Of a stretch of DNA of 64,000 nucleotides, positions 51,166-60,599 are shown in pieces (position 1 is the stretch's first letter; each line of letters begins with the position of its first letter). Position numbers and translations under genes: made by a program. This DNA comes from Bactericera cockerelli. Taxonomy: Eukaryota > Arthropoda > Insecta > Hemiptera > Triozidae. The DNA lies in the NCBI GenBank assembly GCA_024516035.1, contig CM044961.1, positions 32,349,051-32,413,050 of the forward strand. Reading direction: 5' to 3'. The notes beneath the pieces are model-generated. The model saw nothing but the letters and a program-made list of their open reading frames with translations. It did not search any database and was not told where the DNA came from.

Positions 51166-51414
51166 ATACCTAATATACAGGGTGTATCGTAAGGACTCGG
51201 ACAACAAACAGGGTGGACAACCCCCCCAGTTGCACGTAAAAGAAAAAAGTACAAATTCCTATTTCATAAGTTAAAATTCCAAAAAGGAGTCAAAAAGTAT
51301 ATCATTTTTTCATCTTCTTTTTTTCTCAAAAAAAAGATTCAGAACGTACTTTACCTTTCACATTTGAAACAAAATAATTCAAAACAAAGTAACCCCCGAC
51401 CTCTTTTATTTTTT
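51166..51414. other. Possible lone transposon end
   Basis: At 51176 TATACAGGGTGTATCGTAAG looks like a Tc1/mariner-type terminus, but no partner end was found within the next few kb. The rest is AT-rich. Confidence 0.3.
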
Positions 51415-51900
51415 CTTCTCCTCCTTTTTCCTTCTCCTCTTTCTCCTCCTCCTCCTCTTCCTCCTCCATCCCTTCTCCTATCCTCTTCCTTCTATTCTTC
51501 CTCCTCCTCCATCCCTTCTCCTACTCCTCTTCCTTCTATTCTTCCTCCTCCTCCATCCCTTCTCCTACTCCTCTTCCTTCTATTCTTCCTCCTCCTCCAT
51601 CCCTTCTCCTACTCCTCTTCCTTCTATTCTTCCTCCTCCTCCATCCCTTCTCCTACTCCTCTTCCTTCTATTCTTCCTCCTCCTCCATCCCTTCTCCTAC
51701 TCCTTTTCCTTCTGTTCTTCCTCCTCCTCCATCCCTTCTCCTCCTCATTCTTCCGCTCCTCCTCTTCCCTTCTCCTCCTCCTCCTTCTACTCTTCCTCCT
51801 CCTCCTGGCCCCTCCCTGCCCTACTCCTTCTCCTCCTCCATCCCTTTTTCTGCTCCCTATCCCCTCGCCCTCCCTCCTCCCCTTTTTTCTCCCTCTCCTA
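51415..51900 (+). repeat. CT-rich domain with a 44-bp minisatellite
   Basis: The unit TCTATTCTTCCTCCTCCTCC ATCCCTTCTCCTACTCCTCT TCCT repeats with a 44-bp period about five times between 51485 and 51720, then drifts. The long open frame is compositional. Confidence 0.9.
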
Positions 51901-52009
51901 TTTTTTTTTATTTATTCCGTACGAGTCTGAAACTAAAATCGTATAAAAATGCAAATCGTGAGTTCGTGTTCTGTTCTGGCAGATTTTTTTTTTCGCATGA
52001 AGAGGGAGA

Positions 52010-52565
52010 TGAGGGAAGGAGGAGGAGGAGGAGTAGGAGGAGGAGGAGAAAGAGGAAAAGGAGGAGAAATGCTCATACACAGGTGCCTGACATTCATTCA
52101 CTCTTCAAAATAAAATTCAGAACTCTAGGGGAGGAGGAGTAGGAGAAGGCAGAAGAAGAGAAAAAAATAAAAAAAGGAAGTTCTAGAAGAGACGGAAGTT
52201 TGTGAGTGCATAAAAAAGAAGAAGACAAACGAAGAAGCGGAAACGAAAATGAAGAGTAAAGAGAAATCAGCAAAATCTTTAGAAGGAAAAGATAAAGGAG
52301 AAATAAGGAGATAAAGGAGAAATAAGAAATAGATAAAAAGAGGTAAAGAAGAGAGAAAGAGAGATATATAGGAGAGTAAGAGAAACAGAGAGAAGATAGG
52401 AAGAGAGAGAGAGAGAGAGGTTAGGAAGTGTGAGAGAGAGAGGTTAGGAAGAGAGAGATAGAGAGGTTAGAAAGAGAGAGAGGTTAGGAAAAGAGATACA
52501 GAGGTTGGGAAGAGAGAGAGAGAGAGGTTAGGAAGTGAGATAAGAAAAAAGGAGATGGAAAGAAA
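52010..52565. repeat. GGA and GA purine domain
   Basis: (GGA)n at 52016-52065, then irregular A/G and, at 52380-52540, AGAGAGAGAGGTTAGGAAG units of 15-35 bp. Confidence 0.85.
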
Positions 52566-53379
52566 CAACACTTTTTTTATAAATATTTTATTTGCCAAAA
52601 TAATAAATCCAATCAAACACCTCGGCCGAGGTGTGAAGAACGCCTATACAAAGAAAGAGACAGCCCGGCAGAGTGTAAGGTTACGGAAAACATAGTTCCC
52701 ATGCATTTCATGTACTTTCAGCCAGCGAAAAGTGCAACATGAATTTCAAAAATTGCGATTTTTATTGTAGAAATGGACTCTACGTTGAAAAATAAATTGA
52801 TTTGACTTTTTGTTTGACTTCCTAGGCCAACGGGAACCCTATTTTCGAGACCCCCCAAACAATCGTGAAAGACATGAAAAGATTCATAATTTTTTTTTTT
52901 TTTTTTTCCCCGTTTTTTTTTTTCATACGGATCCTTTGAGACCCGACTTCGTGTCTTTAACTTGGCACTGAAGATTAAGTGAGGTGTCTAAAGTGATCAA
53001 GATATAATGGAGATGAGCCCGGACCAAAAAAAAATTCTAAATTATAAGCGGGCGGCCCATTTGGGCGGCCTGGGGTTTTGGGAGCCCAAATCGGGAATTA
53101 AAGGATAATACTAATCTCAAGTGGTATCAAATGAAAGATCTTGATGAGCAGATACCAAATTTATTGATTTGATTCCTTCATCCGGTCCACTGGGTGGCAC
53201 CTGGTGGCCTTTTCATTTTCTTTGGCGGGTAGGTACCTTAGAATCCTTAGCTTAGTGGTCAGATCTTGGCCAGTATGTATTTTTCGAGATGACCTCGCTC
53301 TCTCACTACAAAATTTCAATGTTTAAATTTCCAAGTATTCATTTAGTTAGTTCATTTTCCGTCCGTTTCTTTAGAAGAT
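52566..53379. other. Unassigned 0.8 kb, possibly an old mobile element
   Basis: The motif ATCAAACACCTCGGCCGAGG TGTGAAG at about 52611 recurs as CATCAAACAGCTCGGCTGAG GTGTGAAG at about 29008, so at least this end is repetitive. 53040-53230 contains GGCGGCCCATTTGGGCGGCC (near-palindromic) and ATGAAAGATCTTGATGAGCA. No ORF. Confidence 0.4.
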
Positions 53380-53690
53380 AACTTTGTCTATTGGTAGCAT
53401 GCTCGACCTGCCACCCAGTCAGCATGGGTTCGAGTCCTGGCGGGGACGAAATTTTTTAGCTCTATATTTTCAATTTGGGCTTAACGTTGTTTTGTTTTTC
53501 CGATCTTTATATTTGATCTTCATGACGACCCCATTAGCCTCGCGAGGAAAATTGTAGTAGTTGCAGAATTGGCCAATGACCTGTGGCGGCATTACGAGAT
53601 TGATTTTGGACAATCATGGTTGGATGGAGATAAAATATGATGAATTAGCTCTCATAATGTCGATGCTACTCACTAAAAGTTGTGACAAAG
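53380..53690 (+). repeat. SINE family I, full length with internal expansion
   Basis: Head TTGGTAGCATGCTCGACCTG and box B-like GGGTTCGAGTCCTGG; body GTGGCGGCATTACGAGATTG, ATTTTGGACAATCATGG and CTACTCACTAAAAGTTGTGA. About 50 extra bases lie after the head compared with 10941. Confidence 0.8.
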
Positions 53691-53691
53691 T

Positions 53692-53830
53692 AGTGACTTT
53701 GGCCAAGTGGGTAGCATACTAGGCTTGCACGCACGATGACTTGGGTTCGATCCTCTTCAGGGAGTTTTTTTTCTGTCCATTATGTCCGGGGTACACTCAT
53801 ACCTCGTGAGGTATTGATAAGGAACGTCAC
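53692..53830 (+). repeat. SINE family J, 5' half
   Basis: AGTGACTTTGGCCAAGTGGG, CTTGGGTTCGATCCTC, then GGGGTACACTCATACCTCGT GAGG where it breaks. It is joined tail-to-head with the preceding family I copy. Confidence 0.8.
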
Positions 53831-53969
53831 CACCGAGTTCTCTCCCGCGCATGGTTTTATCAACAACAAATTGTCTCCCGTCGCGTCGTTTGCCTTTTTT
53901 ACCTGATTTTATACCTACATAGTTTAGGCCTAGCATAAAAATTATAATCGAAACACCTAGGAATCATTG

Positions 53970-54130
53970 ATATAGACCCAAGGCATGGCCTTTTATATAT
54001 TTACCTAACCCTACTATAAACCCGAGGCATTGCCTTCTATGTATTATCCCTAACCTCACTATATTCCTGAGGCATGGCCTTCGATGTATTTTACCTAACT
54101 CTACTATACACTGAAGGCATTGCCGTTCAT
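53970..54130 (-). repeat. 45-bp minisatellite, second locus, ~3.5 units
   Basis: The minus strand reads as the 32582-33010 unit (TAGGGTTAGGTAAA, GAAGGC-ATGCCT). The units alternate between a version with CCTCGGG and one with CCTCAGG. Confidence 0.85.
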
Positions 54131-54697
54131 TAGTTAGAGATTTTAAAGATTTCCTTATAGAAGGCCGATTCTTATATAATAATGATAATTTTATAGTTTT
54201 CATTTTCTTAAATACCTAATGTAAAAAAGCATGGTCTTATTTCCGGGAGAGATACTCGAGGTGACCCCTGCAACAAGTCAGAGAGAATTCGGGTATGAAA
54301 AGGTCAACGGGAGAGAACTCATTACCTCATCTTGATAAGGTGATTACAAAATGATTTCTTTGGCATTTGTAAATCCAGGTGTTTTAGTGTCCCTCATAGG
54401 TGGCTCCGAGGTCTATTTAGCATTAAAAGATAAACCTAATCATGTGGAGTATAGAATCAAAAGGTCTTGCATTGAAAATTTATATATTATTTATTCACTT
54501 TGGGTACTCAGGGGGCCAAATCTGTGATCCAAATACATATTGACCTTAGAAAAATTACATACGTACTGCTTAAACTATATCTTAATATAAAGACAACTTG
54601 GAACATTCACATTTTCCCAACTTATTTACTTTTGTTATTCATAATGTTTTAGTAGTGTATGAACCTATATTTTCGTACAAAAAGAACTGATATCCCC
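54131..54697. other. Unassigned AT-rich sequence
   Basis: No repeat or coding signal. Confidence 0.4.
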
Positions 54698-55231
54698 CCA
54701 AAAACACCACTTCGTGGTTAAAAAAAGAAGAACGCCTCACTCAAAAGAATGATTATAATTAGCTAAAAATAAATGATATCAAATTGAGAACACCTTACCC
54801 CCTCTCTTTCTATATCTCTGCACTCTTCTCTGAATGTATTCCTCTTATGTTTATCTTTCTTTACCTTTTCTAGGGGTCATCCTAAACTTGATTTCTCTTT
54901 AAATTTACTTGTTGCACGGCAATAAAAAATGGCGGTCGCGGTGTAATTTTCTCGATTCAAATCAAAGAGGTTCAGAAAAATCATACTCCGACCGCCATTT
55001 TTTATTGCCGTGCAACAAGTAAATTTAAAGAGAAATCAAGTTTAGGATGACCCCTAGAAAAGGTAAAGAAAGATAAACATAAGAGGAATACATTCAGAGA
55101 AGAGTGCAGAGATATAGAAAGAGAGGGGGTAAGGTGTTCTCAATTTGATATCATTTATTTTTAGCTAATTATAATCATTCTTTTGAGTGAGGCGTTCTTC
55201 TTTTTTTAACCACGAAGTGGTGTTTTTGGAG
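54698..55231. repeat. Essentially perfect ~241-bp inverted repeat with 50-bp spacer
   Basis: Left arm 54698-54938 starts CCAAAAACACCACTTCGTGG and ends CAATAAAAAATGGCGGTCG. The right arm 54989-55231 is its reverse complement. I followed the arms base by base and found no mismatch, including the 7-nt A/T run. The 50-bp spacer (54939-54988) is unique. No poly(A), no terminal motif typical of a known transposon and no target duplication are obvious. It would fold into a ~240-bp double-stranded hairpin if transcribed. Confidence 0.95.
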
Positions 55232-55502
55232 GTAAAATTATTCCGCGCGGAGTTTGATCTCTAGGGAGGAACGTCAAAAAATACAAATGCTACTGGTGTC
55301 CATAAATCACAGAGCTTACATAATAATATCTACTGGGGGTTGTATTGAAATTGATATTCTGAAAAAAAAAATGAGATGTCATAAACATGTAGAACTTCTA
55401 CGTGTAAAATTATTAGGTACTATCATGAAGTTGAAAATTGAAATAATAATATAATAATTTCGCCATATTTTTACTTCTCGATTAGAAAATGATGAGTTCT
55501 AT
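55232..55502. other. Unassigned AT-rich sequence
   Basis: A 66-codon open frame at 55254-55454 has no recognisable feature. Confidence 0.3.
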
Positions 55503-55705
55503 TATTGGTAGTCAAGTGGTTAACGCGCTAGTCTGGTAATTCAGATCCGTTCGTTCGAATCCCACCCAGTGCATGAATTTTTGCTCATTAATTTGAGTTT
55601 ACGACCACATAATAATAAGACTCTGAGAGTCAGGTGGTAGAAAATTATTTGAGAATTAATTTTGTTTACCTTCCACAAAAGAGTGTTATTATATTATTAT
55701 TATTA
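55503..55705 (+). repeat. SINE family A copy
   Basis: TTGGTAGTCAAGTGGTTAAC, a 14-nt deletion after TAATTCAG, GTTCGAATCCCACCCAGTGC, ACGACCACATAATAATAAGA, and the tail TTCCACAAAAGAGTGTTATT. Confidence 0.85.
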
Positions 55706-55721
55706 CTCATGTTATTATGTT

Positions 55722-55826
55722 CTAAAAATCCAAAATGGGGAGATTGTCATGTCCCGTCTGGGTTTTGAACCCGCGACCTCTGGATTACCAGACCGCCTTG
55801 ACCACTGAGCTACCGGGATCGGGACG
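55722..55826 (-). repeat. SINE family C, tRNA-like head
   Basis: From the minus strand: CCCGGTAGCTCAGTGGTCAA, GGTCTGGTAATCCAGAGGTC, GCGGGTTCAAAACCCAG, CGGGACATGAC. A six-base duplication lies in the 5' acceptor strand. The piggyBac-like element begins directly after it. Confidence 0.8.
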
Positions 55827-56186
55827 TTAACACGTTCAGTGCCGTAAAACCATATGGGGGCTTTTTAAGAAATAGGGCTGGTACCGAAAACCCACATGGG
55901 GGCTTTATAGATTTTATTGACTGGTATACCGTAAATCCCTCTGGAGCTTTTAAAAGATGTGAAGAGTTTCTGTTCACTTAACCCCTATAGGGCTTTTATT
56001 TCAATGTATTTATTTTGCGATTATAATTGTCCTGGAACAGAGCTACAACTTCATTACTCGTCAATTTGTAAACACGTCAATTTTGGCTGAACTAGATTGG
56101 TACAGAACAATATGTCACAAGGACTTTGAATGTTACAGACCTCTCTTTAAAAAAATATTTATATATTGCGGCGATTAACGAGTTAA
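55827..56186. mobile_element. TTAA-flanked, piggyBac-like short TIR element
   Basis: Left end TTAACACGTTCAGTGCCG; right end, reverse-complemented, TTAACTCGTTAATCGCCG. The ~18-bp imperfect termini with TTAA at both boundaries (55827-55830 and 56183-56186) fit piggyBac-type targeting. Inside, CCATATGGGGGCTTTTTA and CCCACATGGGGGCTTTAT repeat. No transposase. Non-autonomous, 360 bp. Confidence 0.45.
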
Positions 56187-56219
56187 ACTCAACAAAAAAA
56201 AAAATGGTTTTACGTTAAA

Positions 56220-56291
56220 AATTCGAACCCGCGACCGATGGAACCCAGAGGCTCAAAGCGCCGCCTTTACCACTGAGTTACCGGGACAGAC
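56220..56291 (-). repeat. SINE family C, tRNA-like head
   Basis: From the minus strand: TGTCCCGGTAACTCAGTGGT, AAAGGCGGCGCTTTGAG, CGGTCGCGGGTTCGAATTTT. The 3' acceptor strand is lost. Confidence 0.7.
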
Positions 56292-56700
56292 TGTGAGAGT
56301 AAAGGGACTCTTTAGTCTCATTCTTCCAAGTTAAACAGAGTATTATAATATTGTATTTATTTATTATACATTGTGTATAAATTCAATTCAGAAGACGAAG
56401 TGCCCGTCAGAAGCACAGCGTTGTCGAAAATTAAAATCTCCATGACTGTCCTAAAATACATACATTATTATCCTGAAGTAACACGGCCACATTTATATGT
56501 ATAATGAAGGAACCTGGTATTATATGTCTGTGTTTGAGTTTGTAAGATGAGTATATGGCTTTCCAACAATTATATATCAGAATATAAACATGAATTGTAC
56601 GTGAACAAATTCGGGTACACAACATAAATAATCAGATATATTTTTATGTATGTTGCGGTCAGTACCCGGAAGACATTGGGAAAGTCGGAAAAATGACAAG
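56292..56700. other. Unassigned sequence
   Basis: No feature recognised apart from AT-rich DNA. Confidence 0.4.
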
Positions 56701-56713
56701 ATACCCTAGAGAA

Positions 56714-56978
56714 GCCAGCGTCGATGGCATGTTGAATACACCGGTTCCCTTCAGAACACCGAAGTTAAGCGACATCCAGCGAGGTTAAGACTTGGATGGG
56801 TCACCATTCAAATTCTAATTCTCGTGACGCTGGCTTTTCCCGGCCCCACTCAGGCTGGGTGAGGTCAATGTGAGTAGCAGGTTTGTGAGTTTCCTGCGAA
56901 TGGAGGGTAAAACCCCCGTCGTGATATGACCATGGCAGTTGAAAGCGACGTTAAACCCCACTTAAAAAAAAAAAAAAA
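56714..56978 (+). repeat. 5S rRNA-derived SINE (family F), young full-length copy with TSD
   Basis: Identical to 44883-45132 except GGGTCACC for GGGTGACC, a change within the 5S box C-like segment. Poly(A) of ~16. The target-site duplication ATACCCTAGAGA is at 56701-56712 and 56979-56990. Confidence 0.95.
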
Positions 56979-57009
56979 ATACCCTAGAGAGAACGATAGT
57001 AGTGTTATA

Positions 57010-57068
57010 AATATGTCCTAACTAAAGGGCGGCGTTAATACCTATGGCGATCTCTTCCACCCAAACCA
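57010..57068 (-). repeat. Family H repeat, 5' end only
   Basis: Plus reading: ATGTCCTAACTAAAGGGCGG CGTTAATACC, CGATCTCTTCCACCCAAACC. The T-rich body is absent. Confidence 0.75.
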
Positions 57069-57340
57069 ATAATAATAACGAAGAGTAATACACAGTTTTG
57101 CTCAGAAATAGGTATAAGTATTACACGCCCCACTTAAGTTTTAATTCGTTTTCTAATCCTAAAATAGTGAGTCACGCTCAAAAATAAAAAAACGCTTGCA
57201 TACGAATCTGCAACCATTTCGACATTTTCATCTTTACTATTCAAGGTCCAAAACCCAACTGACCAAATTTCGTATTGTGCGCATGACACATACCTTCTCT
57301 CTTCTCTTAGGGTTGCAATATCGAAACGAAAATATCGATA
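57069..57340. other. Unassigned sequence
   Basis: A weak 65-codon frame at 57196-57393 runs into the tandem repeat; no feature. Confidence 0.35.
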
Positions 57341-57510
57341 TTAGGTATATCGATATAATCGAAACCATAATATCGATATCCGATATTAGATGACTTCTCT
57401 CCCTTTACAATTCGATATTTCGTTACATAATATCGTTACATAATATCGTTACATAATATCGTTACATAATATCGTTACATAATTTCGTTACATAATTTCG
57501 TCACATAATT
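57340..57510 (+). repeat. ATCGATAT-rich patch and 13-bp array (GTTACATAATATC)
   Basis: AATATCGATATTAGG, TATCGATATAATCG and ATATCGATATCCGATATT are overlapping palindromes at 57340-57390, then about seven GTTACATAAT-TC units from 57423. Confidence 0.9.
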
Positions 57511-57600
57511 TTGGTTATGTGCCAGAGCAAAGACATGAAAATGTCAAAAATTGAAATGACAATAGCCACCTTTCAAATCCGAGAAAGGAAACACTAGATA

Positions 57601-57652
57601 TGTCAAAAATACTTCCGATTTCTAATATTAGAAATCTATTGGAAGTAATAGT
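57601..57652 (+). repeat. Element E, 3' terminal hairpin fragment
   Basis: ACTTCCGATTTCTAATATTA GAAATCTATTGGAAGTAAT: only the terminal palindrome remains. Confidence 0.7.
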
Positions 57653-57784
57653 TGTTTTTGGCGGGCATCAAATGCCAGTATGTGATCAAGGAATAAGACT
57701 TAAGAGTGACACTGCCATATGATTGATTTCTCCACCAGGTTCACAAGAAAAGTTTTTTTTTTTAACGAAGATAATAAATCAAAG

Positions 57785-57945
57785 TCTGACTGGGGGACTA
57801 TAAACAGGGAGTGGACCAGCATTGGCTTTGTTCTGGGGGTCCTTGTCAATTATTAGCCTCCTTTTAAAGACAGTGGTAGAAGTGCTGAGTCATTCCTCCA
57901 CTGTCTGGCTACCATCGTTCACGATGATGCCACCCTATGATTATG
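57785..57945 (+). repeat. 160-bp direct repeat, left copy
   Basis: GTCTGACTGGGGGACTATAA, CCAGCATTGGCTT, TTGTCAATTATTAGCCTCCT, AAAGACAGTGGTAGAAGTGC, TCCTCCACTGTCTGGCTACC and GATG-TGCCACCCTATGAT. The partner is at 59384-59545. Confidence 0.85.
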
Positions 57946-58660
57946 ATATTATGAATAACTTTGTTATGAAAGAAAAAGATAAAACTATACAAGAGTACTC
58001 TAAATATACACATTAAATACAATGTACATTTTCATTACCTGCATAAACATTTCATAAACAGAACTATTACCTGCTGATGAGAGCAAATAAGCTCGAAACA
58101 GCTGTCCAGGTGAGTTCTGATATTCATGTACATCTAGTACAACTTCTCACTCTTCTGTTTATACTGATAAAAACAACAATAAAAAAATATTAATATATTT
58201 ATGTAACAAAAATGTACTTATATAAAATATATTATTTTCACGAAACAAAGTTGAACTTCCGGCCTGTGTCCGTGACATAGAGAGATGCAGTTTGCAAGAT
58301 AGGGGCTGTCATTGTAAACTTTTTGACCAAGATGGATGACTCCATGTCAAAATGGGATAATCCCCCCTCCACAACTCTAAACCCCTTTTTACTCTTTGTA
58401 CATCCCGTCCCCTCGTTACCCTACCTATTTTTTTTTTTATTCCTTAACGTTATTCTCTTTTAAATTTTTTGTACTCCTTAACTTTAGGTTTTATCTTAAT
58501 TTTGTAAGGCTTCTTAGTATACTGTTTTATTTGGGGTTTCTTCTCTTGAGGGTGGGATGAACTGCGAATTTTTCTTCGAATCTTGGAAACTGCCAAGCAT
58601 GTGAACTCAGAGGACAGTCAAGACAGAGGGTGGTTTTACCACCTATCCTCTGGTTGGGGT
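57946..58660. other. Interior between the direct repeats, no gene
   Basis: Contains AAATAAGCTCGAAACAGCTG, GGCCTGTGTCCGTGACATAG and T-rich DNA. No pol, gag or integrase-like frame. Confidence 0.4.
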
Positions 58661-58890
58661 ACGTTAAACAGGGAGAAGATCAATGTCTCGCTAGAGGACT
58701 ATAAATAGGTCTGGCTGGGAGACGTTAAACAGGGAGAAGATCAATGTTACGAATGAGGACTATAAATAGGTTTGGCTGGGGGACGTTAAACAGGGAGAAG
58801 ACCAATGTCTCGCTAGAGGACTATAAATAGGTTTGGCTGGGGGACGTTAAACAGGGAGAAGAGCAATGTCTCGCTAGAGGCTAGAGGACT
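58661..58890 (+). repeat. ~60-bp tandem array, four units
   Basis: GACGTTAAACAGGGAGAAGA, CAATGTCTCGCTAGAGGACT and ATAAATAGGTTTGGCTGGGG repeat with a 60-61-bp period. The GACTATAAA-AGG word links it to the 160-bp direct repeats on either side. Confidence 0.9.
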
Positions 58891-59383
58891 ATAAACAGAG
58901 AACAGACTAGCGAATTCTAACAAGGAGGAAAACAGGGAGAAGATAAGTCTTTGAAAATCCAGGTTGTCTGTTTGATACCAGCTGGGAGCATAAATATGTA
59001 CCGATATATAATTCATTATTTTTAAAGGAAAAAAGAAATACTGAACTAGTTTAAAGTGCCAAATAATAATTATGTAGGTAATCTAACAGTAACAGCAAAT
59101 CAATCTTACAACACCCTCAAGATTCGTATATCCGAAGCCTCAACAAATGAATCCCTGAGGGACGGAAAATCTTCCCTCTTAAGAAGCATCTTGACAGATT
59201 CCTTCAGTAATATCATAATTCCAACCCTTCTATTTGAAACCTAAGAAAAGAAATTAATCAGTTAGAAGGGAGAATTCATCTCAGTGAAAGGGACACGGTT
59301 TTCAACTCAATGGGAAATGAAAATAAAATATCTAGTATCTGTTATAGGTAGGTAATTTAGATCTTACACTTACATTTACAGTC
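58891..59383. other. Unassigned sequence between repeats
   Basis: Short frames only (59056-59244, 62 codons); no feature recognised. Confidence 0.35.
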
Positions 59384-59545
59384 TGGTTGGGGGACTATAC
59401 ACAGGGAGTAGACCAGCATTGGCTTGGTTCTGGGGGCCCTTGTCAATTATTAGCCTCCTTGTAAAGACAGTGGTAGAAGTGCTGGGTGGTTCCTCCACTG
59501 TCTGGCTACCATGCATCACGATGACGCCACCCTATGATGATGAAT
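59384..59545 (+). repeat. 160-bp direct repeat, right copy
   Basis: About 88-90% identical by eye to 57785-57945, in the same orientation, about 1.6 kb apart start to start. Confidence 0.85.
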
Positions 59546-59652
59546 GTAGATTTGTTTGAAATTATACAATAATAAGAGATCAGAGATTTTTTCTCTTTTA
59601 CCCAAGTTTCTCATAGAAAGAGTTTATTAGCTTACCAAGTGGCACTAAAAAA

Positions 59653-59797
59653 AAGTTATCATATTAGTGTTAATCACTTTCGTGATATCACAACTATTCA
59701 AACTCGCTTTACTAAATCTACGCTGAAACCGGACTTGAACCACCGACCTCCAGGTTACAAGTCCGCCGCCTTATCGATCAAGCTACTGGGGTCGGTA
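59653..59797 (-). repeat. SINE family B, full length, well preserved
   Basis: From the minus strand: ACCGACCCCAGTAGCTTGAT, CGATAAGGCGGCGGACTTGT, GGAGGTCGGTGGTTCAAGTC, AGCGTAGATTTAGTAAAGCG, GTTGTGATATCACGAAAGTG and TTAACACTAATATGATAACT. Best reference for this family. Confidence 0.85.
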
Positions 59798-59879
59798 CCA
59801 AGTGGCACTACAGCCCGATGTGAGCCGTGATCTTCTCAACAATACGCCTCCAAATAGGTCAAAGAGTTTATTACTACGG

Positions 59880-59960
59880 ATAAATTTCTAATATTAGAAA
59901 TCGGAAGTATTGTGTTCGTTTTTGTAAAAAAAATAATAATATTTTTTTTTTTTTTTTTTT
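59880..59960 (-). repeat. Element E, 3' terminal fragment
   Basis: AAATTTCTAATATTAGAAAT, CGGAAGTATTGTGTTCGTTT, TTGTAAAAAAAATAATAA then a T-run. Confidence 0.7.
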
Positions 59961-59989
59961 AGAGAGAGGTAAACTTAATATGGATATCA

Positions 59990-60155
59990 TTCTCTTATAT
60001 CCAGACTTATCTGAGGTATAGCCAGACTTATGTTAGGTATATCCAGACTTATCATAGGTATATCCAGACTTATCTTAGGTATATCCAGACCTATCTTAGG
60101 TATATCCAGACTTATCTTAGGTATATCCAGACTTATCTTAGGTATATCCAGATGA
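59990..60155 (+). repeat. 21-bp minisatellite (ATATCCAGACTTATCTTAGGT)
   Basis: About eight units from 59996, with few substitutions (ACCTATC, GTTAGG). Confidence 0.95.
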
Positions 60156-60394
60156 TCTAGGTTTGACTTTTCTGCATGAGTGTATTAAATTAGCTATCCA
60201 TTGAGGCTGTCGCAAGAACCAGGGCTGAGTCACTGGTAGACAATTATGTATCCTGAGGGCATCATACGATCCTGTGGTACTTGTGAGGGAGCCAATAAGA
60301 ACTGAGAACAATTAGGTAATGGACAATCATCCTGGAGGAAATAGAGAGGTCATTTACCCTAAGGTCAATGACACTAAGAGATTGCAGGGAATAT

Positions 60395-60540
60395 TTTTAA
60401 CCCACAGACCGGCAGACCAACAGACGGACACAAAACCAATGTTGGTCAGGAGGTTATCAAACGTCCAGAATTATGAAAAAAAATTGAAATCGGACACAAT
60501 ACTTCCGATTTCTAATATTAAAAATTTCTCTAAAGTAAAA
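60395..60540 (+). repeat. Element E, 3' end
   Basis: GACCGGCAGACCAACAGACG, GGTCAGGAGGTTATCAAACG, TCCAGAATTATGAAAAA, ACACAATACTTCCGATTTCT and AATATTAAAAATTTCTCTAA. The palindrome has lost pairing at two positions. Confidence 0.75.
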
Positions 60541-60599
60541 TGTACCTAATCATGATGTGTAAGTTCCAAAATATTGATATTCAGCACATTATTCCAGTT

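Noticed and set aside
51176..51200. A complete Tc1/mariner element starting at TATACAGGGTGT
   Set aside because: No partner terminus or transposase remnant could be found to the right or left.
51364..51930. 188-codon Pro/Ser/Leu repeat frame
   Set aside because: Product of the 44-bp CT minisatellite, not a protein signature.
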